Positions 41,953 to 53,513 are shown, numbered from the stretch's first letter. The stretch is DNA of 64,000 nt from Azophilus sp965200465 (GCA_965200465.1 OZ241358.1:744001-808000); one strand, 5' to 3'. The notes: a model not told the origin generated them from the sequence alone. Translations and numbers: made by a program.

Positions 41953-42564
41953 TCAAACAACGGCGAAAAACAGCAAGCCGCCGACGCCGCCGATGAGGTA
42001 GTTGCGGCGGATGAAGGCGGGGTCGATGTGGGCGAACGCCTCTGCCGGCTGCACCCTGCCTTGGCGAACGCGGGCGATAATGGGCCACTCGATGACGCTG
42101 GCGAACAGCGCGAAGGCGAGGGCGGCGCCGACGAAGGCCGCCTGCCCGGCGGTGTTTAGCGGCAGCAGGGCAAGCAAGCCAAGAAACACCGACCAGTGGG
42201 CGATGTTGCCGCCCAGGCTCATGGCGGTGAACTGCCCCAAGCTGTTGTTCCGCAAATCGAAGCGGTAGCGGAAGAAGGACAGGCCCTTGGCTTGGATGCG
42301 CGGCGCGACGGCGCCGCTGAGCTTGGCGCCGGCGTAGTGCCCCCATTCATGCAGCAGGCTGGTGATGACCCAACCGGCGGCGACGCCGTTGCCGACCGCC
42401 GCGGCGGCGGCGATGGCCAAGCCGCTGGACGCCGCCCAAGCATCGGCGCCGCCCCAGACGCCCAGCGCCGCCAGCACCAGAACGGCATCCCGCACCGCCA
42501 TGCCCTCCAAGGGCGGCTCCTTGGCGTCTTCGCCCGCCGCGTCGCCAAACAATTCATCCGCCAT
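41953..42564 (-). CDS. Site-2-protease-like M50 membrane metallopeptidase
   Basis: 203-residue multi-helix membrane protein. HEWGH in SLLHEWGHYAGAKLSGA is the HExxH zinc site within a predicted membrane segment, and later helices (NIAHWSVFLGLLALLPLNTA) may carry the third ligand region. It is short compared with RseP-type proteases and lacks PDZ domains. The start at 42564 has a GGAGA site. The 275 bases between it and the next gene show nothing recognisable. Substrate and role unknown. Confidence 0.6.
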   Translation of the reverse strand: MADELFGDAAGEDAKEPPLEGMAVRDAVLVLAALGVWGGADAWAASSGLAIAAAAAVGNGVAAGWVITSLLHEWGHYAGAKLSGAVAPRIQAKGLSFFRYRFDLRNNSLGQFTAMSLGGNIAHWSVFLGLLALLPLNTAGQAAFVGAALAFALFASVIEWPIIARVRQGRVQPAEAFAHIDPAFIRRNYLIGGVGGLLFFAVV

Positions 42565-42839
42565 TGTCGTTCTCCTGCAATTGCCTAAGCGCCGCTGCGT
42601 GCAAGTATGGACGCTGCTGGGCGGTCCGCACCCCGTGCTGGAGGCATCTCGTTCACAAGACCAGCCCAGGGCATTGCGGTTCGCACTTCGTCCATGTCGC
42701 TGCATTGAATCGCGTTCGCCGCCGCAGTTCAATGTTGAGGAAGCCCTGCGCATTGAATTGCCGCCTCTGACGTTGAGCGCTTCCGACCCCCAAGGCGTTT
42801 TGGACGCCTGCGGGAGCTGCGGCCCAACCAAGGGCTGCA

Positions 42840-44771
<1,932 letters not shown>

Positions 44772-44781
44772 CAGGCCGCCT

Positions 44782-45552
44782 TCACAGGGAGGCGCAGACA
44801 TGGCCGCCATCGACCACCAAAATGGCCCCGGTCATGTAGGAGGAGGCGTCCGAGGCGAGCAGCAGCAGAGGGCCGTCGAGATCCTCAAACTCCCCGTAGC
44901 GGCGCATGGGAATGCCCTTGACGAACTCTGCGGAGCGTTCGCCCTCCAACAGCAGCCGACTGACGTCCGTGAGGACGTAGCCCGGCGCCAAGGCGTTGAC
45001 GCGGATGTTGAGCTTGGCCGCCTCCAAGGCCATCACCTCGGTCATGCGGCTGAGCGCGCCCTTGGAGACCGCGTACGGAAACTGCCCCTTGATGGTGCGC
45101 CGGTCGGTGATGGAGGAGATGTTGATGATGTTGCCGCCGGCCTGTCCGTTGGCCCGCACCCGTTCGGTGTAGAGCTTGGCGGCCAGCCAAGCGCCCCTTA
45201 GGTTGGTGTTCAGAACGAAGTCCCAGTCTGCTTCGTCGATCATCTCGTAGGTCTTGGCGCCGGCTTCCACCCCAGCATTGTTGATGAGCGTGTCGATGGG
45301 GCCGAACTCGGCTTCCGCCGCCTCCAGGAAGCCGCGAATGCTCGCCGTCTTGGTGACGTCCAGCGCCGCCCACAGGGCGGCGCCTCCAGCGGCGCGAATT
45401 TCCTTTGCCCGCGCCTCGATTAGACCCGTTCGGCGCGCTCCCAACGCCACCTTCGCCCCAGCCTTGGCCAGCACTCCGGCGAAGTGGCGGCCGAAGCCGG
45501 AGGATGCGCCGCTGACGGCGATGTGCTTGTCAGTCAGGTCAAAGGGGTTCAT
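44782..45552 (-). CDS. SDR family NAD(P)-dependent oxidoreductase
   Basis: Classical short-chain dehydrogenase, 256 residues: cofactor loop SGASSGFG (about 14-21), LINNAG, catalytic Ser in NIINISSITDRR, and YAVSK catalytic Tyr/Lys (about 162-166). A 3-hydroxyacyl or 3-hydroxybutyrate dehydrogenase role is plausible from its neighbours (enoyl-CoA hydratase upstream, acetoacetyl-CoA synthetase downstream), but the substrate cannot be fixed. It is 10 bases from each neighbour, so one operon. Confidence 0.85.
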   Translation of the reverse strand: MNPFDLTDKHIAVSGASSGFGRHFAGVLAKAGAKVALGARRTGLIEARAKEIRAAGGAALWAALDVTKTASIRGFLEAAEAEFGPIDTLINNAGVEAGAKTYEMIDEADWDFVLNTNLRGAWLAAKLYTERVRANGQAGGNIINISSITDRRTIKGQFPYAVSKGALSRMTEVMALEAAKLNIRVNALAPGYVLTDVSRLLLEGERSAEFVKGIPMRRYGEFEDLDGPLLLLASDASSYMTGAILVVDGGHVCASL

Positions 45553-45561
45553 GCGGCGGCC

Positions 45562-46332
45562 CTAGCGCCCCTTCCAGTTGGGTTTGCGCTTTTCCGCGAA
45601 CGCCTTGGGACCTTCGACGAAGTCCTCGCTGCGGCGCATGGCCTTTACGGATGCCTGTTGCCTTTGCATGGCGTCCTGCAGCGAGGCGGTGTCCAGGCTT
45701 TGGTACACCACTTCCTTGCTGGCGCGGATGGATAGCGGGGCGCATTCGCATATCTGCCGCGCCCAGCTCAACGCTTCCTGCATCAGCTTTTCGTGGGGCG
45801 TCACGGCGTTGACGAAGCCGAGGGCCTGACCCTCTTCGGCGCCCACCTGGCGTCCCGTGAGGATCATCCCCAAGGCCCGCTTGGCGCCGATTTGCCGGGG
45901 CAGGCGGATGAGCCCCCCGGCTAGGGCGGCCAGCCCCACCTTGGGCTCCGGCAGGGCGAAGACGGCTTTTTCCGAGGCGATGATGAGGTCGCAGGCCAAG
46001 GCGATCTCGAAGCCGCCGCCCATGGCCACGCCGTTGACCGCGGCGATCACCGGCTTGTTCAGGTCAAAGCGGGCGGTCAAGCCGCCGAAGCCGCGCGGCA
46101 TGGGGGTGCGTTCGCCGCCCTCGGCTTGGTGGCGCAGGTCGTTGCCGGCGGAGAAGCCGCGCCCGGCGCCGGTGATGATGGCCACCCACAGATCATCGTC
46201 GGCGGCGAAATCGTCAAACACATCGCCGAGCTCGGCGTTGGCCGGCGGGTGCAGGGCGTTCAGCCGCTCCGGCCGGGCCAGCGTAACGGTCATGATATGG
46301 TTGGATTTTTCGATTTCGCAGTATTCGGGCAT
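45562..46332 (-). CDS. Enoyl-CoA hydratase/isomerase family protein
   Basis: Crotonase-fold enzyme, 256 residues, acting on acyl-CoA. Oxyanion-hole segments GRGFSAGNDLR and AVNGVAMGGGFEIALACDLI are present, and the catalytic Glu region PEPKVGLAALAGG is intact. First gene of a three-gene minus-strand operon for short-chain acyl-CoA metabolism. The reaction could be hydration, isomerisation or another crotonase chemistry. The 196 bases to the divergent apbE-like gene hold only promoter-type sequence. Confidence 0.87.
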   Translation of the reverse strand: MPEYCEIEKSNHIMTVTLARPERLNALHPPANAELGDVFDDFAADDDLWVAIITGAGRGFSAGNDLRHQAEGGERTPMPRGFGGLTARFDLNKPVIAAVNGVAMGGGFEIALACDLIIASEKAVFALPEPKVGLAALAGGLIRLPRQIGAKRALGMILTGRQVGAEEGQALGFVNAVTPHEKLMQEALSWARQICECAPLSIRASKEVVYQSLDTASLQDAMQRQQASVKAMRRSEDFVEGPKAFAEKRKPNWKGR

Positions 46333-46528
46333 GATTCCTCCTCCGCCGTTGTTGAGCCGAGTGAAGCGGCCTTGGCGCGCCGCTTCGCCAGTGTCGCCTG
46401 CTTTTACTTGAATTGCCGTCGCCGGTCTAGCCCGCGCAATTCGTCAAGGCCGCCGCCAGTGCCGCCGGCGCTCGGACAGACTGGCCTATTGGTCTTTTAG
46501 CAAATTGAAGAAAAACGTAATTTTGCCT

Positions 46529-47578
46529 ATGCGCAAGGCGGCCTGTGGCAATGCGCTGGCCGGCCCGCTGATATGTTTGGCGGCGCTGGCGGCGGTCTCC
46601 GCCTGCAGCGGGAGCGGGGACTTTGGCCGCCATCGCAGTGCGGCCATGGGCACCTACGTCAAGGTCGTTTATGGTGGCGGCTGCCGAGGCGAAATCGGCC
46701 AAGCGGTGGCCGCGGAGCTTGAGGAGGTTGAAAATGAGATGTCGCCTTGGCGACCGGATTCCGTCATCTCCCGCTTCAACGCCGGGGCCGCGCACCTATG
46801 GGTGCCGGTTTCCGCCGCCCTGGCGAAGGTCGTCTCCCAAGGCTTGGAGCTTTCCCGGCAGTCCGCAGGCGCGTTTGACCTGACCGTTGCCCCCTTGGTC
46901 AACCTGTGGGGCTTCGGCCCGGAACCCGCTGAGGGGTTGCCCGATGCGGCGGCTGTGGAGGCGGCCCTTGCGCAGGTGGGCTACGCTCGCTTGGAGGCGC
47001 GGCTGCAGCCGCCGGCCCTGCGCAAAAAGTCGCCGTCCTTGGCCGTGGACCTGTCCGCCATCGGCAAGGGCCACGCCGTGGACCGAGTGGCGGCGCTGCT
47101 GGAGCGTCGCGGCTGCGGCAGCTATTTGGTGGACATCGGCGGAGAGGTGCGCACTCTGGGCCGCAACCCCCAAGGCAGGGCTTGGCGCATTGGCGTGGAG
47201 CATCCGCACGGTGGCCGCCCGGTGCGGGTTTTGGCCTTGTCGGGCGAAGCGGCGGCCACTTCCGGAGACTACCGCAACTTCCGCATGGATGGCGAGCGGC
47301 GCTTGAGCCACACCCTGGACCCCCGCACCGGCCGACCTGTCGAGCATCATCTGGCTTCAGTGACGGTGGTGGCGCCCAGCGCCGCCGAAGCGGATGGCTT
47401 GGCGACCCTAATCAACGTGTTGGGGCCGCAAGCGGGGCTGCGTTTCGCCCGCCGCCGCAACTTGGCGGTGCTGCTGTTGACGCTGGGCGCGGAGGGTGAC
47501 GCAGCATCCTTGCGGGAAAGCTATACTGACGCCATGCGCAAGCATTTTGCTGCGGCTTGGAGGCGGCATGACGGCTGA
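46529..47578 (+). CDS. apbE: FAD:protein FMN transferase (ApbE-like lipoprotein)
   Basis: Periplasmic enzyme that attaches FMN to target flavoproteins such as Nqr or Rnf subunits. The 349-residue protein has a lipoprotein signal with lipobox AVSA-Cys (AALAAVSACSG). The ApbE core follows: MGTYVKVVY, AFDLTVAPLVNLWGFG, VDLSAIGKGHAVDRVA, YLVDIGGEVRTLG and the Asp/Thr metal segment SHTLDPRTGRPVEH. The ATG at 46529 is preferred; a TTG at 46505 would extend it by 8 residues. It overlaps lolC by 11 bases. Its flavoprotein targets are not in the window. Confidence 0.87.
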   Translation: MRKAACGNALAGPLICLAALAAVSACSGSGDFGRHRSAAMGTYVKVVYGGGCRGEIGQAVAAELEEVENEMSPWRPDSVISRFNAGAAHLWVPVSAALAKVVSQGLELSRQSAGAFDLTVAPLVNLWGFGPEPAEGLPDAAAVEAALAQVGYARLEARLQPPALRKKSPSLAVDLSAIGKGHAVDRVAALLERRGCGSYLVDIGGEVRTLGRNPQGRAWRIGVEHPHGGRPVRVLALSGEAAATSGDYRNFRMDGERRLSHTLDPRTGRPVEHHLASVTVVAPSAAEADGLATLINVLGPQAGLRFARRRNLAVLLLTLGAEGDAASLRESYTDAMRKHFAAAWRRHDG

Positions 47579-48869
47579 GGGCCGGCCGGCTTCCGCACAC
47601 CGGCCGGCACGGGGCGGTCTAGCCGGAAGAGTTCTGCGTGACGCCTCGTTTGCCGCCGATCTTGGCCAACACTATGCCTTTGCAACTCGTGGGGCCGCCT
47701 CCTTGGTGGGGCGGATCGCCGTGGCCGGGCTGGCGTTGAGCGTGGCCGTGCTCATCATCGTGCTCTCGGTGATCAACGGCTTCGAGCGGGAGTTTCGGGA
47801 GAGGGTCTTCGGCGTGTTGCCCCATGCCGCGTTGCATGGACGGGCGCCCTTCGCCGGGGAGGTTGCCGCAACGGCCGCCCTGTCCGCTCTGCCCTTGATT
47901 GCCGGCGCGGCGCCCTTCGCCCAGGGCGCCGCTCTCGCCGTCAGCGGCAACCGCATTCAGGGCGTATTGCTCACTGGCGTTGAACCCGGTGCCCAACGGC
48001 GGGTCTCGGCGCTGGAGGCGCATCTGGACGGCGGCGGTTTGGAGAGGCTGCGGCCGGGGGAGTTTGGCGTCATTCTAGGCGCTCGCTTGGCGGACCGTCT
48101 AGGCGTGGCGGCGGGAGACAGCGTCCTGCTGATGCTGCCGCTGGGTTCCTTGACGCCGGCCGGCCTGCTGCCGCGCCAAAAGCGGTTCAAGGTGGTTGAC
48201 CTGCTGCGTTCCGGCGCCGAATTGGACGGCCGCGCCGCTTTTGTGCATTTGGCGGATGCGCAGCGCCTGTTCCGGCTGGGCGCCAATGTCCACGGCTACC
48301 AGCTGAAGGTGGCGGACTTGGACGCCGTCGAACGAGCGGCGGAGCAAGCCCTCGCCCTGGTCGGCTACGACCGCTTCCAGGTCCGCACTTGGAGGAGTAC
48401 GCACGGCAACCTGCACCAAGCCATCGGGTCGCAAAAGGCGAGCATGTTCGTGCTGTTGGCCTTCCTGGTCGGCGTGGCCGCCTTCAACTTGGTCTCAACT
48501 CTGGTCATGGCGGTGGAGCAAAGAGGCGCGGACATCGCCATCCTCAAGACGCTGGGCGCCTCCACTGGCGCACTGGTGGGGGGCTTCGTCCTGCTCGGTG
48601 CGATGATCGGCGGTCTAGGGGTGCTGCTTGGAGTAGCCGGCGGCTGCGCCTTGGCCAGCTTGCTGCCGGCGCTTTTTGCTTGGGTCAACGACGGCTTGGC
48701 GCTGGATCTGATGAATCAATACTTCATCGACTACCTGCCGGTGGACATCTGGCCGGAGGACGTTGTCAGCGTCGCCGCCGTGTCCTTGGGGCTGTGCTTG
48801 GTCTGTGCGCTCTACCCCGCCTGGCGGGCCGCCCGCCTGTCGCCAAGCCGGGCGCTCGCCCATGAGTGA
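47568..48869 (+). CDS. lolC: Lipoprotein-releasing ABC transporter permease LolC/E
   Basis: Membrane subunit of the LolCDE complex that extracts outer-membrane lipoproteins from the inner membrane. The 433-residue protein has one N-terminal helix (GRIAVAGLALSVAVLIIVLS), a large periplasmic domain (about 70-285), and three C-terminal helices of the FtsX type (EQRGADIAILKTLGASTGAL). Start ATG at 47568 with a GGAGG site. It overlaps apbE and lolD. Assignment to LolC rather than LolE follows the gene order; the two are paralogous. Confidence 0.88.
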   Translation: MTAEGRPASAHRPARGGLAGRVLRDASFAADLGQHYAFATRGAASLVGRIAVAGLALSVAVLIIVLSVINGFEREFRERVFGVLPHAALHGRAPFAGEVAATAALSALPLIAGAAPFAQGAALAVSGNRIQGVLLTGVEPGAQRRVSALEAHLDGGGLERLRPGEFGVILGARLADRLGVAAGDSVLLMLPLGSLTPAGLLPRQKRFKVVDLLRSGAELDGRAAFVHLADAQRLFRLGANVHGYQLKVADLDAVERAAEQALALVGYDRFQVRTWRSTHGNLHQAIGSQKASMFVLLAFLVGVAAFNLVSTLVMAVEQRGADIAILKTLGASTGALVGGFVLLGAMIGGLGVLLGVAGGCALASLLPALFAWVNDGLALDLMNQYFIDYLPVDIWPEDVVSVAAVSLGLCLVCALYPAWRAARLSPSRALAHE

Positions 48870-49539
48870 GGCGGTGCTGCGGGCGGTTGGCCTGCGCAAA
48901 GGGTTCGAGCAGGGCGGCGCCCGCATCGAGGTCTTGCGCAACCTCTCCTTGGAGGTCGCGCCCGGCGAACGGGTGGCGATTTTTGGACGCTCCGGGTCCG
49001 GCAAGAGCACGCTGCTGCACCTGTTGGCCGGCCTTGACGACCCGGATGCCGGGGAGGTTCGAGTTGGTGGCGCCCCAATGAGCGCCGCCGGCGTGGGGGA
49101 ACGGGCGCGGCTGCGCAACCGCCATTTGGGATTCGTCTATCAACTGCACCATCTTTTGCTGGAGTTCTCCGCCTTGGAGAACGTTCTGATGCCGCTGCGG
49201 CTGCGCGGCCTGAGCAAGCGCGAAGCGGAGCCCGAGGCGGCGGCGATGCTGGGCGCCGTCGGCCTTGGGGCGCGGCTGGCGCACCGCCCGGCGGAACTGT
49301 CCGGCGGCGAACGGCAAAGAGTCGCCGTCGCCCGCGCCCTGGTCGGGAAGCCGGACCTCGTGCTGGCCGACGAGCCCACCGGCAACTTGGACCAGGACAA
49401 CGCCGAGCAAGTGTTCAACCTGATGCGAACGCTGAGCGAGGAATTCGCCGTGGCGCTGGTTTTGGTGACCCACGATCAGGGCGTCGCCGCCGGCATGCAC
49501 CGCACCCTGCGTTTGGACAACGGCGTATTGAACGCATGA
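48862..49539 (+). CDS. lolD: Lipoprotein-releasing ABC transporter ATP-binding protein LolD
   Basis: 225-residue ATPase of the LolCDE complex. Walker A GRSGSGKST (about 43-51), Q-loop VYQLHHLLLEF, signature LSGGERQRVAVARAL (about 142) and Walker B LVLADEPTGNLD followed by the switch His (THDQG) are intact. The ATG lies 8 bases before the lolC stop, indicating translational coupling; lolE follows 10 bases downstream. Confidence 0.94.
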   Translation: MSEAVLRAVGLRKGFEQGGARIEVLRNLSLEVAPGERVAIFGRSGSGKSTLLHLLAGLDDPDAGEVRVGGAPMSAAGVGERARLRNRHLGFVYQLHHLLLEFSALENVLMPLRLRGLSKREAEPEAAAMLGAVGLGARLAHRPAELSGGERQRVAVARALVGKPDLVLADEPTGNLDQDNAEQVFNLMRTLSEEFAVALVLVTHDQGVAAGMHRTLRLDNGVLNA

Positions 49540-49549
49540 ACATGCGGGG

Positions 49550-50809
49550 GTGTTCGCCTTGCTTCAAGCAACGCACTTGCGCGGGCTGGTCGCCGTGAAG
49601 TTGGCTCTTTGGATTGCCTTGCGCCATCTGCTGCGGGCGGACAACCGCTATGTGCGCCTTGTCAACTGGGTGTCGCTGCTCGGTCTTGGCGTCGGTGTGT
49701 TGGTTTTGACCGTCGTGGTCAGCGTCATGAACGGCTTTGACGCGGAACTGCGCACCCGCATTCTCGGCACGGTGCCCCATGCGGTGCTGCCGGGCGCGGT
49801 TGCGGCGCCGGCGGAGGTCTCCGCTCTGCCCGGCGTCGCCGCCGCTTACCGCTTCTTTGAGGCGTCCGGCATGCTGTCGAGCGCCCAAGCGGTGGCGCCC
49901 GTTGCGGTTTACGGCGTGGACCCGGACGGGGGAGCGGCCTCCGCCGGCGCTTCACCCTTGGCGGGCATTGACGCGCAGATGTTCGACATCGGCCTCACGG
50001 AGGCATTGCGGCGGCCGGCCGGGCTGGTCATGGGCTTGGCCCTGGCTCGGCAACTGGGTTTGGCGTTGGGGGACGAGGTGCGGCTCATCGTGCCGGAAGG
50101 CTTCCAGGGCGGGGTTCGCCCGCACTTCAAGCGCTATAGGCTGAGCGGCTTGTTCGCGCTCGGCGCGGAGTTCGACTACGGCTTGGTCGTGGTGCCGCGC
50201 AGCTCCTTCTCCGCACAGGAACGCCAAGCGTTGGGCATGGACGGCGTTCGGGTGGTGCTTGAGGACCCGCTTGCGGCGGAGCGCTTCGCCGCCCGCTGGA
50301 GCGTACGCGGCGGCGCGGCGGCGGCGCTCTGGACGGAGCGCTACGGAGAGCTTTTCCAGGCGGTGCGCATCGAAAAGGCGCTGATGTTCCTGATTCTGCT
50401 GCTGGTGGTGGCGGTGGCCGGGTTCAACATCATCGCCGGGCAGACCATGGTGATCGACGGCAAGCGGGCGGACATCGCCGTGCTGCGCACCCTAGGGGCC
50501 ACAGGGGCCTTGGTGCGGCGGGTTTTTTTGCTGCAAGGCTTGGCGGTCGCCAGCGTCGGCATAGTCGCCGGGCTGCTGCTTGGCGTGGCGGCCGCCGGCA
50601 ACGCCGGCGCCGCCATCGCGCAGGTGGAGTCCTGGCTGGATTTCCGCTTGCTGGAGGGCAGCTATTTCCACACGGTGCCCTCAAGGGTGGCAATGGCGGA
50701 CCTCGCCCTCATCGGCGGCGCCTCCTGGCTGCTGTGCCTGCTCGCCGCTTGGCTGCCCGCCCGCCGCGCCGCCGCCCAAGCGCCGATCAAGGGCCTGCAC
50801 CTGCCTTAG
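49550..50809 (+). CDS. lolE: Lipoprotein-releasing ABC transporter permease LolE/C
   Basis: Second FtsX-type permease of LolCDE. The product is about 404-419 residues: N-terminal WIALRHLLRADNRYVRLVNW, first helix LLGLGVGVLVLTVVVSVMNG, periplasmic domain, and C-terminal helices with IDGKRADIAVLRTLGATGAL. The GTG at 49550 is used here; a GTG at 49595 (KLALWIALRHLL) matches the family N-terminus better and may be the true start. Its end overlaps the convergent DUF2062 gene by 23 bases. Confidence 0.87.
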   Translation: MFALLQATHLRGLVAVKLALWIALRHLLRADNRYVRLVNWVSLLGLGVGVLVLTVVVSVMNGFDAELRTRILGTVPHAVLPGAVAAPAEVSALPGVAAAYRFFEASGMLSSAQAVAPVAVYGVDPDGGAASAGASPLAGIDAQMFDIGLTEALRRPAGLVMGLALARQLGLALGDEVRLIVPEGFQGGVRPHFKRYRLSGLFALGAEFDYGLVVVPRSSFSAQERQALGMDGVRVVLEDPLAAERFAARWSVRGGAAAALWTERYGELFQAVRIEKALMFLILLLVVAVAGFNIIAGQTMVIDGKRADIAVLRTLGATGALVRRVFLLQGLAVASVGIVAGLLLGVAAAGNAGAAIAQVESWLDFRLLEGSYFHTVPSRVAMADLALIGGASWLLCLLAAWLPARRAAAQAPIKGLHLP

Positions 50810-51338
50810 CCGCCGCCTTGCCCGCCCGTCTCGCCGCCCGCCTTGCGCGCCAGCGACGAATGATGTGCAGGCGCCAGAGCACCCGCACCACGACGAAGCC
50901 CGTCACCCCGGCCACCCAACCGCAGATCAGGCTGCCGAAGATGAGCGGATAGCCGATGCGGGCTAGGTTGGCCCAGATCCAGCCGAGGCTGAGATCGATG
51001 GCTTCGACCTCGATCCTCATGTCGAGCAGCCAAGCGCCCAGACGGTAGGTGAAGTAGAACATGGGCGCAATGGTGACGGGGTTGGATATCCAGACCAAGA
51101 CGATGGCGATGGGCAGGTTGCAGCGAAACAGCAGCACCAGCGCGGCGGCCGGCAGCATCTGCAAGGGGATGGGCAGGAAGGCGCAGAACAGGCCGATGAA
51201 GGCGGCGCCGGCGACGGTGCGCCGGTTCAGCCCCCAGATTTCGCTGCGGTGCAGAAAAAGTCTCAAGGGACGCAGGGCGGGATTCGCACGAATTTCATCG
51301 GCGTTTGGCAGATGCCGGCGCAGCAGTTCTTTTGGCAT
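50787..51338 (-). CDS. DUF2062 family membrane protein
   Basis: 183-residue inner-membrane protein of unknown function, common beside comEC in gammaproteobacteria. Family features: MPKELLRRHLPNADEIRANP start, GAAFIGLFCAFLPIPLQMLP and VWISNPVTIAPMFYFTYRLG. Three to four membrane helices and a very basic C-terminal tail (RRWRARRAARRAGKAAAKAG). The start at 51338 is 9 bases from the divergent comEC start, so promoters and ribosome sites must overlap. It ends inside lolE. Confidence 0.8.
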   Translation of the reverse strand: MPKELLRRHLPNADEIRANPALRPLRLFLHRSEIWGLNRRTVAGAAFIGLFCAFLPIPLQMLPAAALVLLFRCNLPIAIVLVWISNPVTIAPMFYFTYRLGAWLLDMRIEVEAIDLSLGWIWANLARIGYPLIFGSLICGWVAGVTGFVVVRVLWRLHIIRRWRARRAARRAGKAAAKAGAGP

Positions 51339-51347
51339 AAATCCATT

Positions 51348-53513
51348 ATGCCTTGCATTCGTCTCATGGTGTGGCTGGCCTTGGCGGCCTTGGCCGCAGC
51401 GTCGCTCCTTGGCATGCACCAAACGGCCTTGGCGGAGCGGGTGCCGCATTGCGCCGCCGAGCATGGCCGGGAGCTGTTGATCTCCTTGGTTGCGGTGGAG
51501 CTCGCCGCGGCGGCCGACGAACAGCCCCACCGCCTGCGGCTGCTGGCGGACGTGCTGCAGGACGAGGCCCGTCAATGCCGCCTTCAAGGCCGCCGCCTCA
51601 GGCTCAATTGGTACTTCGCGCCATCGCTGCGGGTTGGCGAAACTTGGCGTGTGGTCGCCAATGTTCGGGCGCCTTGGGGCTACCAAAATCCCGGCGGCTT
51701 CGACTATGAGCGTTGGCTGATGAGCCAGGGCATCGACGGTGCCGGCTACGTCCGCAGCGGCGAACGGGAAGGGGCGTCGCCGCCTAGTTTGCGGCGGCAG
51801 CTGCGCACCCGAATTGCCGAGCGGGTGGCCCTCTACGACCGCAGCGCCCATCTGCGGGCGCTGGCCACTGGGGACAGCCAAGGGTTGACCGATGCTGACT
51901 GGTCGCTGTTGCGGCGCACCGGGACGGTGCATCTGCTCGTGGTGTCGGGCCTGCATGTCGGCCTAGTGGCGATGCTGGGCTACATGCTTGGCCTAGCGAG
52001 CGTCCGCTTGGCGCCCTGGTTGCTGCTTTGGGCGCCGGCGGGGCTGCTGGCGACGGCGTTCTCAGTCGTGGGAATTCTATTCTTCGTTTGGCTGTGCGGC
52101 ACCGAGGCCCCGGCCTTGCGGGCCGGGGTTATGGGAGCGCTGGGCGCATTGGCCTTGGCCGGAGGCCGCCGTGTGCCGGCGGCGAGTTGGTTGGCCTTGG
52201 CGGCGCTGGCGGTCATCGCCTTCAGCCCCCGTTCGGTGCTGTCCCAGGGCTTTTGGCTGTCGTTCGGCGCCGTCGCCGCGCTGCTGGCCGGATTCGCCCA
52301 CCTTAGGCCTAGGCCCGGTTGGTTGGCCGGGTTGCTGCGCGCTCAGTTGCTCATGTTGTTCGCCATGACGCCCCTCACCGCAGTGGTGGTGGGCGAGGTG
52401 GCGCCCGTCGCCGGACTGTCCAACCTGTTCGCCGTGCCTTGGCTCTCGTTGGTGGTGGTGCCCTTGGTGATGCTGTCGCTGGCCGCGGCAATCTTGGGCT
52501 TGCCGGTGGATTGGCTCGGCTGGACCTTGGCCGACTGGTCGCTTGCGGTGTTGCTGGCCGGGCTTGAAGCCTTGGCCGGCGGCTCGCCCCACTTGGCGCC
52601 CACGGCGCTCTGGCAGGGCGTCCTCGCCTTGGCCGCCTTCGGCTGCGCCTTGACGGCGCCGAATTGGCGCATCCGGCTGGCTTGCCTGCCGCTTTGGGCC
52701 GCCGGACTGCTGGTTCTGCATGACCGCCCCGGTTGGGGCGAGTTTGAGGTGCTCGCCCTGGACGTGGGCCAAGGCAGCGCCCTGGTGGTGGACACTCGAC
52801 GGCATCGGCTGTTGTTTGACGCCGGCATGAAGTTCCCGTCCGGCTTTGATGTGGGCGAAGCGGTGGTGCTGCCGGCCTTGGCCGCCACCGGCCGCCGCCG
52901 CTTGGACCGGCTCATTGTCAGCCACGGCGATTTGGACCATGCCGGGGGTGCGCCGGCGGTGTTGGCCGGTGCCCCGGCGTTGTCGGTTTTGGCGGACTTG
53001 CCGGAAGTGCCGGGCGAGCCTTGCACCCGCGGCCGGCGTTGGGTTTGGGATGGGGTGGCGTTTGACATCCTGCATCCGCCGCCGGGCCAGGCCGTAGTCG
53101 GCAACGACGCCTCCTGCGTCCTGCAAGTCACCGCGGGGAATGAACGGGCGCTGTTCACTGGCGACATCAGCCGCCGCGTTGAGGCGCTGCTCGTTGATCA
53201 GGGCTTGCAAGGGGCTAGGCTGCTCATCGCGCCGCACCACGGCAGCGGCACCTCCTCCTCCCGAAGGTTCGTTGAAAGGGTCAATCCATCCTTGGTCTTT
53301 GTCACCGCCGGCTGGCGCAACCGCTACGGCCATCCGCACGAGGCGGTGCTGCGCCGCTACCGGCTGCTGGGCGCCCAAACCTGGGTCACCGGCGTTGATG
53401 GCGCACTGTTCTGGTCCTCGGCCCGGCCGCAGACCGTGCGGGCGCTTCGTCGGGAGCGCTTAGGCGGCTGGAGGTGGTGGGTCAATCAGCCGCCGGTGGC
53501 GCAGCAACATTGA
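51348..53513 (+). CDS. comEC: DNA uptake channel protein ComEC/Rec2
   Basis: Inner-membrane channel for single-stranded DNA in natural transformation, with a C-terminal nuclease domain. The 721-residue protein has an N-terminal membrane segment, the OB-like DUF4131 region (VRAPWGYQNPGGFDYERWLM), the Competence domain with HLLVVSGLHVGLVAMLGYML, and a metallo-beta-lactamase domain (SHGDLDHAGG at about 524-533 and APHHGS), with zinc ligands intact. The start at 51348 is chosen from the shared divergent region; an in-frame ATG at 51366 is equally possible. Confidence 0.88.
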   Translation: MPCIRLMVWLALAALAAASLLGMHQTALAERVPHCAAEHGRELLISLVAVELAAAADEQPHRLRLLADVLQDEARQCRLQGRRLRLNWYFAPSLRVGETWRVVANVRAPWGYQNPGGFDYERWLMSQGIDGAGYVRSGEREGASPPSLRRQLRTRIAERVALYDRSAHLRALATGDSQGLTDADWSLLRRTGTVHLLVVSGLHVGLVAMLGYMLGLASVRLAPWLLLWAPAGLLATAFSVVGILFFVWLCGTEAPALRAGVMGALGALALAGGRRVPAASWLALAALAVIAFSPRSVLSQGFWLSFGAVAALLAGFAHLRPRPGWLAGLLRAQLLMLFAMTPLTAVVVGEVAPVAGLSNLFAVPWLSLVVVPLVMLSLAAAILGLPVDWLGWTLADWSLAVLLAGLEALAGGSPHLAPTALWQGVLALAAFGCALTAPNWRIRLACLPLWAAGLLVLHDRPGWGEFEVLALDVGQGSALVVDTRRHRLLFDAGMKFPSGFDVGEAVVLPALAATGRRRLDRLIVSHGDLDHAGGAPAVLAGAPALSVLADLPEVPGEPCTRGRRWVWDGVAFDILHPPPGQAVVGNDASCVLQVTAGNERALFTGDISRRVEALLVDQGLQGARLLIAPHHGSGTSSSRRFVERVNPSLVFVTAGWRNRYGHPHEAVLRRYRLLGAQTWVTGVDGALFWSSARPQTVRALRRERLGGWRWWVNQPPVAQQH

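Noticed and set aside
42565..42839. N-terminal extension of the M50-like protease through this gap
   Set aside because: The extension is Cys/Arg/Ser-rich without a membrane segment, and a good ribosome site precedes the ATG at 42564.
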